From positions 372,001-436,000 of the forward strand of contig CP112982.1 in the NCBI GenBank assembly GCA_041875495.1: DNA of 64,000 bases, read 5' to 3'. Both the position numbers and the translations under genes were made by a program. Positions within the stretch are counted from its first letter, which is position 1, and the number at the start of each line of letters is the position of its first letter. This document shows, in pieces, positions 29,401-36,114 of this stretch. The DNA is from Halomonas sp. CH40. Its GTDB lineage: Bacteria; Pseudomonadota; Gammaproteobacteria; Pseudomonadales; Halomonadaceae. Under the pieces are notes generated by a model that was given only the letters and a program-made list of their open reading frames with translations, did not search any database and was not told the DNA's origin.

Positions 29401-29833
29401 CAAAAAGCCCAAGTCACCGCCTTTAGGCGCCTATACCTGGTACATCGCGCCACAACTGCATTTAACCGGCGTGATGATTCAGCGCCAACCATTTCGTCAG
29501 CAAACCCAGGATGACGTAGTGCTGGCGCTATTACCCGATGAAGGTGGTGAAACCTGGACGCTACACCGCGTGGAGGATAGCGACAGGCGAGGTGAAAAAC
29601 TTTATGTGCCTGTTGAAGAGAGCCTGCTTAAACGCATTGATATGGCCAGTGAACAAGGCGAACGGATTCAACCCTGGGGTGCAAGTGATTATCTGACAAC
29701 GCTTGCTGATCTTGCGGAAGACCTGGATATGTCATTATCAAGAGCCGCACGTACATTTGGCACTGTCACCGTCACGGCAAATACCCATGGCTGGTGCTAC
29801 CACCCAGTGCTAGGGTTTTCGAAGAAACAGTGA
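26489..29833 (+). CDS. cas3: Cas2-Cas3 fusion nuclease-helicase, type I-F
   Basis: In type I-F systems this protein serves both spacer acquisition (Cas2 part) and target destruction (Cas3 part). It has 1114 residues. A Cas2-like domain covers about residues 1-95 (MNVLLISQCNKNALKETRRI). The HD nuclease follows, with His123-Asp124 in AALLHDLGKA. The helicase has Walker A STGCGKT near residue 433, the DExD box DEIDD near 587 and the SAT motif in LLSSATLPP. A C-terminal domain ends the protein. No frameshift is seen. It converges on hicB with a 2-bp gap, which separates it from csy1 to csy3 and cas6f. Confidence 0.96.
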   Translation: MNVLLISQCNKNALKETRRILDQFAERRGDRTWQTPITQAGLDTLRKLLRKKARKNTAVACHWIRGHDHSELIWVVGDASRFNINGAVPTNTTARDILRRRDENDWHSGEDIVLLTAMAALLHDLGKACDAFQQRLKGKLEGRNLYRHEWISLRLFQGFVGRDDDATWLARLAEGDYQEQDWLEGLERDGLDASTSAVFGCLPPLASALGWLVLSHHRLPLKPADNDDETPRRWGRGKPPLQAEQLNGLFDSIHAEWNEIPETQDAQRIAPYWRFSNGLPVSTTGWQERTKKLATRLQARLQEGNHWLESHYVMHLARLSLMLADHHYSSLEDPQHRVRGETNYPLVANTVRKTGKPNQALDEHILGVEKHAAAVARALPSVDSHLPRLARHKGFRKRSNHPRFRWQDKAFDLAQSLRERSQRQGFFGINMASTGCGKTLANGRIMYALADPQQGARFSIALGLRTLTLQTGQALRERLNLGEDELAVRVGGSANKALFAHYEQEAEASGSASKQALIEEDAHVVFDGNFDSHPVLRRLNDEPGTRALIAAPILVCTVDHLVPATESTRGGRQIVPMLRLMSSDLVLDEIDDFDINDLPALTRLVNWAGLLGSRVLLSSATLPPALVEGLYEAYRHGREAFQRHRGEPGLATDICCAWFDEYDRQHNDCASRHDFKAAHHGFAKRRLERLAGGIVRRRAAILPLPSLGKRPEEIRPAVADVLDKNAQALHQQHHSIDPYSGKRVSFGLIRMANIDPLVDVARALFQQGAPKGVRIHVCVYHSRHPLVMRSEIERRLDKTLQRAEPERVFQQPDIRRLLDSSQESDHLFIVLGSPVTEVGRDHDYDWAIVEPSSMRSIIQLAGRVRRHREHACESPNILLLEKNVKSLEKPGDCAFMRPGFETSDQWRLHSHSLTELLLKEEYDVIDARPRVLARETLQAKESLVDLEHERLHQLMIEQPAEPLTKKELRLGKKPKSPPLGAYTWYIAPQLHLTGVMIQRQPFRQQTQDDVVLALLPDEGGETWTLHRVEDSDRRGEKLYVPVEESLLKRIDMASEQGERIQPWGASDYLTTLADLAEDLDMSLSRAARTFGTVTVTANTHGWCYHPVLGFSKKQ

Positions 29834-29835
29834 CG

Positions 29836-30165
29836 CTAGACGTTAGCTAAGCGATCACTGATCAAGCGGTTGAGGCTGATATTTTCCTCTGCTGCTTTAA
29901 TCGCAAGCTCGCGGTGTTTTTCTGGAGGGATACGCACATTAAAACGACCGGAATAGTGACGTTCAGAAAGAGGGGTAGGCGGTGTTTCGCCTTCTTCTTC
30001 CATATCAGCCACTACATCGGCAACAAGGGAAAGGATACCGTCCAGCGCTTCTTGGTGAGTATCTGCGAGCCAAGAGAGACTGGGTAACTCGGTACATAAA
30101 CCAACAAACTGGTCATCTTCTTCTGACCAACGAATGCGGTAGGCGTAATGGGTATGGTTGACCAT
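29836..30165 (-). CDS. hicB: HicB family antitoxin
   Basis: HicB neutralises the HicA ribonuclease toxin and represses the operon. The start is ATG 30165 (MVNHTHYAYRIRWSEEDDQF) with GGGAG upstream; the longer frame is a shadow over hicA. The 109 residues have the partly degraded RNase H-like HicB fold (VGLCTELPSLSWLADTHQEA) and a C-terminal ribbon-helix-helix DNA-binding domain (FNVRIPPEKHRELAIKAAEE). It lies 16 bp after hicA and 2 bp from the convergent cas3. Its location inside a cas locus is unusual. Confidence 0.88.
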   Translation of the reverse strand: MVNHTHYAYRIRWSEEDDQFVGLCTELPSLSWLADTHQEALDGILSLVADVVADMEEEGETPPTPLSERHYSGRFNVRIPPEKHRELAIKAAEENISLNRLISDRLANV

Positions 30166-30181
30166 GGTGTTACTCCCATCA

Positions 30182-30433
30182 TCATGCTGATGACGACAAT
30201 TTATCAATAGCAGCAAGTGCTTGACGTACTTGGTAAGCCTTGGCTTCTCCATTTTTACCCTTCTGTATGTTAACGCGAGGGTCACCAGGCCAGGGCGTTT
30301 TATACACCCTGTGACTGGTTTTTTGCTGACGAGGAGGGCCAAAGTAGTGATCGCATAGATAAGCCAATTCCCCGAAGCTCATGCCTTTAGGCTGTCGACG
30401 TGCCTTGTCCAAAAGCTTATCAAGCTTTGCCAT
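30182..30433 (-). CDS. hicA: HicA family toxin (mRNA interferase)
   Basis: HicA is a small double-stranded-RNA-binding-like ribonuclease that cleaves mRNA when not bound by HicB. The start is ATG 30433 (MAKLDKLLDKARRQPKGMSF), with GGGAA upstream; a TTG twelve bases earlier is possible. The 83 residues carry the family helix and the active-site His in SHRVYKTPW, followed by VNIQKGKNGEAKAYQVRQAL. It precedes hicB, the usual toxin-first order. A good promoter and a palindromic operator lie just upstream. Confidence 0.85.
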   Translation of the reverse strand: MAKLDKLLDKARRQPKGMSFGELAYLCDHYFGPPRQQKTSHRVYKTPWPGDPRVNIQKGKNGEAKAYQVRQALAAIDKLSSSA

Positions 30434-30450
30434 AAGCGTTCCCAAGTTTT

Positions 30451-30486
30451 AGTACCAATAATAGTACTGTTTAGAAGTGGTGTCAC
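30451..30486 (-). promoter_or_regulatory. hicAB promoter with overlapping palindromic operator
   Basis: On the minus strand GTGACA (30486-30481) and TATTAT (30463-30458) are 17 bp apart, each five of six consensus. The palindrome AGTAC-8-GTACT at 30451-30468 covers the -10 box, as expected of a HicB (ribbon-helix-helix) operator for autorepression. Confidence 0.75.
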
Positions 30487-30496
30487 GTTGAGACGA

Positions 30497-30571
30497 CGCA
30501 ATGACTGCCTGTTCGGCAGCAAAAGGTGTTTTAAAAGCACACTGTTCTAAGCTGCCAAATCGGCATCAGTA
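30497..30571 (-). ncRNA. Candidate CreA/CreR-like guide RNA: degenerate two-repeat mini-CRISPR
   Basis: On the minus strand two repeat-like units flank a 19-nt pseudo-spacer. The upstream unit (30571-30544) keeps the 3' part of the array repeat, GGCAG then CTTAGAAC (11 of 13 identical), which would supply the 5' handle. The downstream unit (30524-30497) keeps the 5' part, TTTTG CTGCC GAACA GGCAG (16 of 20), which would supply the Cas6f hairpin with its 5-bp stem and 5-nt loop. The unused halves are degenerate. The pseudo-spacer AGTGTGCTTTTAAAACACC is 13 nt shorter than array spacers. It matches a site 40 bp upstream with a CC PAM. Known CreA and CreR RNAs have this layout and guide Cascade to repress promoters. 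A TACAAT box at 30579-30574 could start the RNA. The function is inferred. Confidence 0.6.
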
Positions 30572-30585
30572 GTATTGTAGTTTAA

Positions 30586-30602
30586 TTCTAAAAGTACACT
30601 GG
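30586..30602 (-). promoter_or_regulatory. Putative target site of the mini-CRISPR RNA
   Basis: On the minus strand CC (30602-30601) is followed by AGTGTACTTTTAGAA, which matches the first 15 bases of the pseudo-spacer except at positions 6 and 13. CC is the type I-F PAM and position 6 is the base flipped out in type I guides. The site lies just upstream of the TACAAT box, in the region that, before the insertion sequence, ran toward csy1. Cascade bound here could block transcription of the guide itself, read-through into hicAB, and/or the csy operon. Confidence 0.5.
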
Positions 30603-30665
30603 AATTGTTTGGGTTTCCTACTACTCTAAAAAGCTAACGTCTGCACAGCTCGTATGATTTTAAGG

Positions 30666-32015
30666 GGCTCTTCGTCATTTCATGTGGATTTGGCCTGATC
30701 AAGCAGGCGGCCCACCGGGCTACCAATCAGGTAAATCATAGCAATGAAATTAGCTTCATTTCGGTAGCCCCGTGCACGTGAACGAGCCGCCTGAAACAGG
30801 CCGTTCATTCCTTCTAGTCGCGCGTTTGTCAGCCCCGAGTGCCAGCGCCTGACTACCGCTTTAGCGTGTCGCTCAAGTGTCTCCAGCGCTTTCCCCATCG
30901 GCTTCAGTAGAGGCTTCTCAGAAACTGCTGCTTTCATGATTTTTAGGTAGTTCGTGATCCGCCAACGCGCTGCCCTGGGCGTTGACGCTTTCTGGATCCA
31001 GCTTAACTTTTCCTTGATCACCCAAGCATCGGCCGTGGCGCTCTGATCGGCAACCAGCTCCTGAAGTGCCGATATCTGTTTAGGTGTGTGGTTCTCATTT
31101 TCCAGGCTCTTCAACAGTGCCCAGCGCAGCGACTTGGGGTGTTTCTGCTCGCGGCGTTCTTTCTTGCGCACCTCGTCCAGTCGCTTGGTGAAGGTCTGCA
31201 CGATATGGAACCAGTCGACCGTTACCTCCGCCTTGGGAAGAGACTCGGTGACGCCACTAAGGAAAGCAGGTGACATGTCACAGACAACCTCGACCACATT
31301 GTCCACATCGCCACCATGAGCCGCCAGGAAGGCACTGAACGCCTTGATGGTGTCCTTGCCGCAGCCTGGAACAGCGAAAATCACCGGTTCCTGCTTGCGC
31401 TGCATATCGAGGAACACGGTGACGTAACGATGCCCGCGTCGGGACGCGGTTTCGTCCACGCCAACCATGGTCACATTGGACAGATCCAGCTCTCCCAGCA
31501 TGCGGTTCACGTAGTGGTGCACGATGCGCCATAGTCGTTTGTCGGAAATCTCCAACTGCCGGGAGACAGCCAGCACTGGCATCTCCTTGACGAGCGACAT
31601 GGCCGCCTGCTCGAACAACAGGGTAAAGTCACTGCCGGGCCGCGCCCAGGGCACCTTTATGCGTTTGACGCCATGTTCAGGACACTTTGTACGAGGGACG
31701 CGAGCATGCAAGTAACAATGGTGCTGAAAGAAGTTCAGATGTCGCCAGGTTTTGTCAGCAAAGTCGTGGGCTTGGCAGGCCTTACCGCACTCTGGACAGG
31801 GATAGAGGCTGCCACGCTCCGCCTCGACATACAGCTCCAGGCGGTGAGGCGACGCAGCGGTATCCAGGTGCTGATCCTTGAGAATCCAGGGCGCTTCCAG
31901 GCCAAGGCCGAGTGTTAAAATCTGGGTGCCGTCCATGTCGTACCTCCTGCTAATATGGAGGCAATATTCTGGCTCAGCTCAGGGGGGCGAATTCCACACC
32001 CAACGACGAAGAGCC
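30666..32015 (-). mobile_element. Complete ISL3-family insertion sequence
   Basis: The 1350-bp element has imperfect 26-bp terminal inverted repeats. The left end starts GGCTCTTCGTCATTTCATG and the right end, read inward, starts GGCTCTTCGTCGTTGGGTG. Perfect 8-bp target duplications TTTTAAGG flank it at 30658-30665 and 32016-32023. It carries one transposase gene. The right end lies 34 bp before the csy1 start, so the insertion separates csy1 to cas6f from their native upstream DNA. The intact ends, duplication and gene point to a recent insertion. Confidence 0.95.
30680..31936 (-). CDS. ISL3-family transposase
   Basis: The 418-residue transposase catalyses movement of the surrounding insertion sequence. 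An N-terminal zinc-finger region (CPECGKACQAHDF, then C...H) is followed by helix-turn-helix segments and the DDE catalytic core, which begins TMVGVDETASRRGHRYVTVF. The C-terminal part has GLTNARLEGMNGLFQAARSR, family-typical for ISL3 (DDE_Tnp_ISL3). The gene fills the element and is intact. Confidence 0.95.
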   Translation of the reverse strand: MDGTQILTLGLGLEAPWILKDQHLDTAASPHRLELYVEAERGSLYPCPECGKACQAHDFADKTWRHLNFFQHHCYLHARVPRTKCPEHGVKRIKVPWARPGSDFTLLFEQAAMSLVKEMPVLAVSRQLEISDKRLWRIVHHYVNRMLGELDLSNVTMVGVDETASRRGHRYVTVFLDMQRKQEPVIFAVPGCGKDTIKAFSAFLAAHGGDVDNVVEVVCDMSPAFLSGVTESLPKAEVTVDWFHIVQTFTKRLDEVRKKERREQKHPKSLRWALLKSLENENHTPKQISALQELVADQSATADAWVIKEKLSWIQKASTPRAARWRITNYLKIMKAAVSEKPLLKPMGKALETLERHAKAVVRRWHSGLTNARLEGMNGLFQAARSRARGYRNEANFIAMIYLIGSPVGRLLDQAKST

Positions 32016-32049
32016 TTTTAAGGTTTCAACTATTTAGCAAGGATGGATT

Positions 32050-33411
32050 ATGGAAAATGCGCCAACAGTGAGCATTCGAAGTATGATGGAGCAGTTTTTA
32101 AAAGACCGCTTCGATACCAAAACGGAAAAGCTGACACCTGATGATCCAAAATACCAAGCGCTTGTCGAGCAGTTTCAGTTCGATACCTGGATCAACGATG
32201 CGGCAAGGCGCGTTGGCCAGCTGCAAGTGGTTACCCATTCTCTCAAACCGATTCACCCTGATGCGAAAGGCTCTAACCTTTACGCTCCGCCCGAATCTTT
32301 AAATCATCATAAATTTGTCGGCAGTCATACGCTTCCCACTGATTTTCCAGGTGATGTGGTAGGTAACGCCGCTGCGCTGGATGTTTATAAATTCCTGAAG
32401 CTGGAGTTTGAAGGAAAGTCGCTACTTGAACGTGCCCTCGGAAATGATGCTGAGTTTGCCAAAGCGTTAAGCGATAACCCCGAACAAGCTCAGACGTGGA
32501 TCAGCGCCTTTGCGGCGATTACTGAGCCGCGTGGCGAACATGCCTCACATACCCGAGGGAAACAGCTCTATTGGCTGGTAGGTGATGATGCTTTAGAAGA
32601 GGAAGGTTTCCACCTGTTAGCACCGCTCTATGCGACTTCGTTGGCGCATCGCGTCTTTCAGACCATCAACCATGACCGCTTTAGCGACGAGGCCAAAGAG
32701 GCACGCAAAGCCAAACGGGAAGGCAAATACGCTGAGCAAGCGGTACACAATTATCCCAACTTGGCGGTGCAGAAAATGGGCGGCACCAAGCCGCAGAATA
32801 TCTCGCAACTGAATAGCGAGCGGGGCGGTAATAACTACCTATTGGCATCGCTGCCGCCCAGTTGGAATGTCCGCGATATTCGCCCTCCACTAAAAGTAAC
32901 CTCGGTGTTTTCTGACCCTGGGGTCTTCGGCAGTCGTTCAGCGGTACGCTCCCTGATTAGAGACCTCAAACGTTTTCTTGAAGCCAATCCCTCCTCTGAC
33001 ATGCACACTCGTGACTTGCGCGATGATTACACTGCCATGTTGATGGATGAGCTGGCGCTGTTTGCCATGCAGATGCATAGCCTGCCTGCAGGTTGGAGCG
33101 ACGATGAAAAGTGCGAGTTGTCGGCAGAAGAAATTTACTGGCTAGACCCAGGCCGTGCCGAGGAAGATGCCACTTTTCGTGAAGCGAGAAACAGTATGGA
33201 GTGGGCAGAGGTTATTCGTCATCGCTTCGCTAACTGGCTGAATGCTGCGCTAGGTGGAAAGCTACCCTTTGGTGATGTGGAGTTCCGTCACTGGCAGAAA
33301 ACGTTAGCTAATGATGGCACACACCAGCGCCTGTTGGATCGAGATCGCCGTTGGATGGAAACCCTCATGGAGGATCTCGATAATCTGCCAGGAGGCGATG
33401 ACGATGAGTAA
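32050..33411 (+). CDS. csy1: Csy1 (Cas8f), large subunit of type I-F Cascade
   Basis: Csy1 pairs with Csy2 at the foot of the I-F surveillance complex, where it holds the crRNA 5' handle and reads the PAM. The 453-residue protein is family-typical in length and contains PPSWNVRDIRPPL, a recognisable Csy1 stretch. The start is ATG 32050 with AAGGA upstream. It opens the csy1-csy2-csy3-cas6f operon, which now begins 34 bp downstream of the ISL3 element. csy2 overlaps its end by 8 bp. Confidence 0.94.
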   Translation: MENAPTVSIRSMMEQFLKDRFDTKTEKLTPDDPKYQALVEQFQFDTWINDAARRVGQLQVVTHSLKPIHPDAKGSNLYAPPESLNHHKFVGSHTLPTDFPGDVVGNAAALDVYKFLKLEFEGKSLLERALGNDAEFAKALSDNPEQAQTWISAFAAITEPRGEHASHTRGKQLYWLVGDDALEEEGFHLLAPLYATSLAHRVFQTINHDRFSDEAKEARKAKREGKYAEQAVHNYPNLAVQKMGGTKPQNISQLNSERGGNNYLLASLPPSWNVRDIRPPLKVTSVFSDPGVFGSRSAVRSLIRDLKRFLEANPSSDMHTRDLRDDYTAMLMDELALFAMQMHSLPAGWSDDEKCELSAEEIYWLDPGRAEEDATFREARNSMEWAEVIRHRFANWLNAALGGKLPFGDVEFRHWQKTLANDGTHQRLLDRDRRWMETLMEDLDNLPGGDDDE

Positions 33412-34372
33412 TGTAAGCAACCTTCTGGTGCTGCCGCGCCTAAGGGTGCAAAACGCCAACGCTATTTCCAGCCCGATGACCTGGGGCTTTCCTGCCATGA
33501 GCGCCTTTGTTGGCTTGATGCATGCCCTGGAGCGCAAGCTATGTGCCGCAGGCACGAATATTGCCTTCGAACAGGTGGGCGTTATCTGCCACGACTTTGA
33601 AGCGCAGGCAACCGAAGGCGGGTATATTCGCGGCTTTCACCTCACCCGCAACCCGATAGACAAAACAGGCGGCACAGCGGCTATTGTAGAAGAAGGGCGC
33701 ATCCACTTGGATATCACCCTGGTCTTCGCGGTTGATACCGCCGCTGATGAAAATGAGCGCGGCCAGATTGTCGAAAAAGTCGCTGAAACCGTAGCGGGCA
33801 TGCGTATTGCCGGGGGCAGTGTGGTGCCTAACCGCAGCGTGCCCAGCTACAAGCAGCGCCCGCAATGGGTCTCGCTGGATGACGATGAAGACAAAAGGCA
33901 GAAACAGTTCGCCAAACTTAAACGCCGTTGGCTGCCGGGCTTTGCGCTCACCCTACGCGATGACTATCTCACCGAACACTTGCAAACGCTGCAACAGCAC
34001 AACCCCGAGGCCAGCTTGCTGGATGCCTGGTTAGATCTCTCGCGCCTTAACCATGACTGCATCTTGGAAAATGAAGGCGAGCCCAACGAGAAGCCCGTTT
34101 GGCAAGTACGGCGCCCTTATCGCGGCTGGCTGGTGCCAATTCCTGTGGGTTACGGCGCTATTTCTGAGCTTTTTCAGCCTGGCGACGTGGCTAATGCCCG
34201 TGATGCCAGTACCCACTTCCGCTTTGTCGAAAGTCTCTATTCAATGGGCGAATGGGTTAGCCCGCACCGTATGAAGCAACCCGAAGACCTGCTTTGGTAT
34301 CTGGATAATGACGTAGACGCAGGGCTTTATCGACTCAACAACGATTACCAACATCGTGCCACGGCACAGTAA
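33404..34372 (+). CDS. csy2: Csy2 (Cas5f), type I-F Cascade subunit
   Basis: Csy2 forms a dimer with Csy1 at the 5' handle of the crRNA. The start is placed at ATG 33404 (MSNVSNLLVLPRLRVQNANA), eight bases after GGAGG; this overlaps csy1 by 8 bp. The 322 residues carry the family segment AISSPMTWGFPAMSAFVGLM and the C-terminal PHRMKQPEDLLWYL. An upstream ATG at 33398 is less well spaced. Confidence 0.94.
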   Translation: MSNVSNLLVLPRLRVQNANAISSPMTWGFPAMSAFVGLMHALERKLCAAGTNIAFEQVGVICHDFEAQATEGGYIRGFHLTRNPIDKTGGTAAIVEEGRIHLDITLVFAVDTAADENERGQIVEKVAETVAGMRIAGGSVVPNRSVPSYKQRPQWVSLDDDEDKRQKQFAKLKRRWLPGFALTLRDDYLTEHLQTLQQHNPEASLLDAWLDLSRLNHDCILENEGEPNEKPVWQVRRPYRGWLVPIPVGYGAISELFQPGDVANARDASTHFRFVESLYSMGEWVSPHRMKQPEDLLWYLDNDVDAGLYRLNNDYQHRATAQ

Positions 34373-34387
34373 AAAAGGAGCTTTACC

Positions 34388-35413
34388 ATGGCCAAGAACG
34401 ATACCCTTAAAACTGCTTCCGTCCTCGCCTTTGAGCGCAAGCTTGACCCCTCCGATGCGCTGCTCTATGCCAGCAGCTGGGCTAACCGTGAAGATGAGCC
34501 CCAGTGGCAGCCAGTCGCGGTGCGAGAAAAATCGGTGCGTGGCACTATCTCCAACCGTCTTAAAGCTAAAGACCAAGATCCTGCCAAGTTGGATGCCGCG
34601 ATTGAAAACCCCAACTTGCAAACCGTGGATGTCGCCACGCTGCCCCATGATGCGGATACGTTGGTTGCCCGCTTTACATTGCGCGTATTAGCTGGCGCCG
34701 GAACCCCATCGGCCTGCAACAACGCCGTGTACCAAGCCAAGCTGGAACAGGCGGTTGCGGAGTACAAACAAGAGCAAGGTTTTGCTGAGTTGGCGCACCG
34801 CTACGCCAATAATCTCGCCAATGGTCGATTCCTGTGGCGCAACCGCATCGGGGCTGAGCAGGTAGAGGTCAGTATCCGCCAGCTTGCCCAAGGTAAAACC
34901 ACCAAAGAGTGGACCTTTGATGCGCTATCGCTTTCCTTACGTGCTTTTGAGGACACTACCGAACTTAAAGAGCTAGCCAGTGTTATCGCCCAGGCGTTGG
35001 CCGGTGAACAGCACTTACTGCTTGAGGTAGTGGCCTATGTACGCGTTGGCGGCGGCCAGGAAATTTTCCCCTCCCAAGAGCTGATTCTTGACCGAGGCCG
35101 TGGCGATAAAAGCAAAACGCTCTATCACGTGGGAGGCGTTGCAGGCATTCACTCCCAGAAATTGGGGAATGCCATTCGAACCATTGATACCTGGTATCCG
35201 GCAGAGGCCGATGAAGATCTTGGCCCCATCGCGGTAGAACCCTATGGTTCCGTCACCACCCAAGGTAAAGCCTATCGCCAACCCAAGCAGAAAGCCGACT
35301 TCTATTCATTGCTTGATAACTGGATGATCAAGGATCAGATGCCGCCAACCGAGCAGCAGCACTTTGTGATGGCAACTCTAATCCGTGGTGGTGTGTTCGG
35401 CGAAGCGGGGTGA
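34388..35413 (+). CDS. csy3: Csy3 (Cas7f), type I-F Cascade backbone
   Basis: Six Csy3 copies form the helical backbone along the crRNA spacer, each covering six bases. The 341-residue protein starts [20 protein letters not shown] after AGGAG and has typical segments such as [20 protein letters not shown] and [17 protein letters not shown]. It lies between csy2 (15-bp gap) and cas6f (3-bp gap). Confidence 0.95.
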   Translation: MAKNDTLKTASVLAFERKLDPSDALLYASSWANREDEPQWQPVAVREKSVRGTISNRLKAKDQDPAKLDAAIENPNLQTVDVATLPHDADTLVARFTLRVLAGAGTPSACNNAVYQAKLEQAVAEYKQEQGFAELAHRYANNLANGRFLWRNRIGAEQVEVSIRQLAQGKTTKEWTFDALSLSLRAFEDTTELKELASVIAQALAGEQHLLLEVVAYVRVGGGQEIFPSQELILDRGRGDKSKTLYHVGGVAGIHSQKLGNAIRTIDTWYPAEADEDLGPIAVEPYGSVTTQGKAYRQPKQKADFYSLLDNWMIKDQMPPTEQQHFVMATLIRGGVFGEAG

Positions 35414-35416
35414 ACC

Positions 35417-36013
35417 ATGGATCACTATATTGATATCCGGTTAAGGCCCGACCCGGATTTCCCAGAACCCATGCTAATGGGCGCACTGTATAACAAGTTG
35501 CACCGGGCGCTTTTCGACCTGGAAGCAACGGACGTAGGCGTTAGCTTTCCCCTGCATAAGCACGGTGTTCGCGCCCGTACCTTAGGTAGCCACTTGCGCC
35601 TGCATGGCAGCCATGTGCGACTTGAAGAGCTAATGAATGCTAGCTGGTTACAGGGGATGCGTGACCACACCCTCGTCAGCGAGATGCTTACGGTGCCTGC
35701 CGATGCACAGCACATCAATGTGGCACGTAGGCAGTTCAATACAGGTAGCCCGAGCCGAGCAAAACGCTACGCCAAGCGGCATAGCATCTCGGAAGACGAA
35801 GCGCGGAGGATCTACGCCAAGTTGGCCGAAAAACGTATTGAACTGCCGTTTGTACAGATCAATAGCCGTTCTACCCAGCAGCGTTTTAGCCTGTTTATCG
35901 AACATGGCAAACCGCAGGAAAAGCCGGTGGCGGGTTCGTTTAATCACTATGGCTTAAATGCCATCGCTACCGTGCCCTGGTTTGACCCTTTTTTCCAGCA
36001 TGAAAATAGGTAA
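35417..36013 (+). CDS. cas6f: Cas6f (Csy4), crRNA-processing endoribonuclease
   Basis: Cas6f cuts the repeat RNA at the base of its stem-loop and stays bound to the 3' hairpin of the crRNA. The 198-residue protein has the catalytic His at residue 29 (YNKLHRALF), the same number as in Pseudomonas aeruginosa Csy4, and a serine near residue 150 in VQINSRSTQQRFSLFIEHG. The arginine-rich helix RAKRYAKRHSISEDEARR would sit in the major groove of the hairpin. It is the last cas gene and is followed by a terminator and the array leader. Confidence 0.95.
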   Translation: MDHYIDIRLRPDPDFPEPMLMGALYNKLHRALFDLEATDVGVSFPLHKHGVRARTLGSHLRLHGSHVRLEELMNASWLQGMRDHTLVSEMLTVPADAQHINVARRQFNTGSPSRAKRYAKRHSISEDEARRIYAKLAEKRIELPFVQINSRSTQQRFSLFIEHGKPQEKPVAGSFNHYGLNAIATVPWFDPFFQHENR

Positions 36014-36114
36014 CCAATAATCAACCACTTAGCGGTATTGCTCAAAAAAGGGTAATACCGCTTTTTTCTACCAAAGTTCTTTAACAATCAGCACATTATT
36101 TTTGATATGCTCTA
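36014..36114 (+). promoter_or_regulatory. CRISPR leader with two IHF-type sites
   Basis: The 101-bp AT-rich leader lies between cas6f and the first repeat. AATCAACCACTTA at 36019-36031 matches the IHF consensus WATCAANNNNTTR perfectly. AATCAGCACATTA at 36086-36098 matches 12 of 13. They lie 84 and 17 bp from the first repeat. IHF bending of the leader is known to direct spacer integration by I-F Cas1-Cas2-3, which fits a working acquisition end here. Confidence 0.7.
36031..36067 (+). terminator. Terminator after cas6f, inside the leader
   Basis: AGCGGTATT (36031-36039) pairs with AATACCGCT (36054-36062) and is followed by six T residues. It ends the csy operon, so the array needs its own promoter within the remaining 47 bp or tolerates read-through. 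Confidence 0.8.

Noticed and set aside
30500..30576. Plus-strand reading of the mini-CRISPR repeats
   Set aside because: The stems are palindromic so both strands were tried. On the plus strand the handle (CAAAAGGT) and loop do not match the array repeat, while the minus strand gives CTTAGAAC and a matching 5' half.
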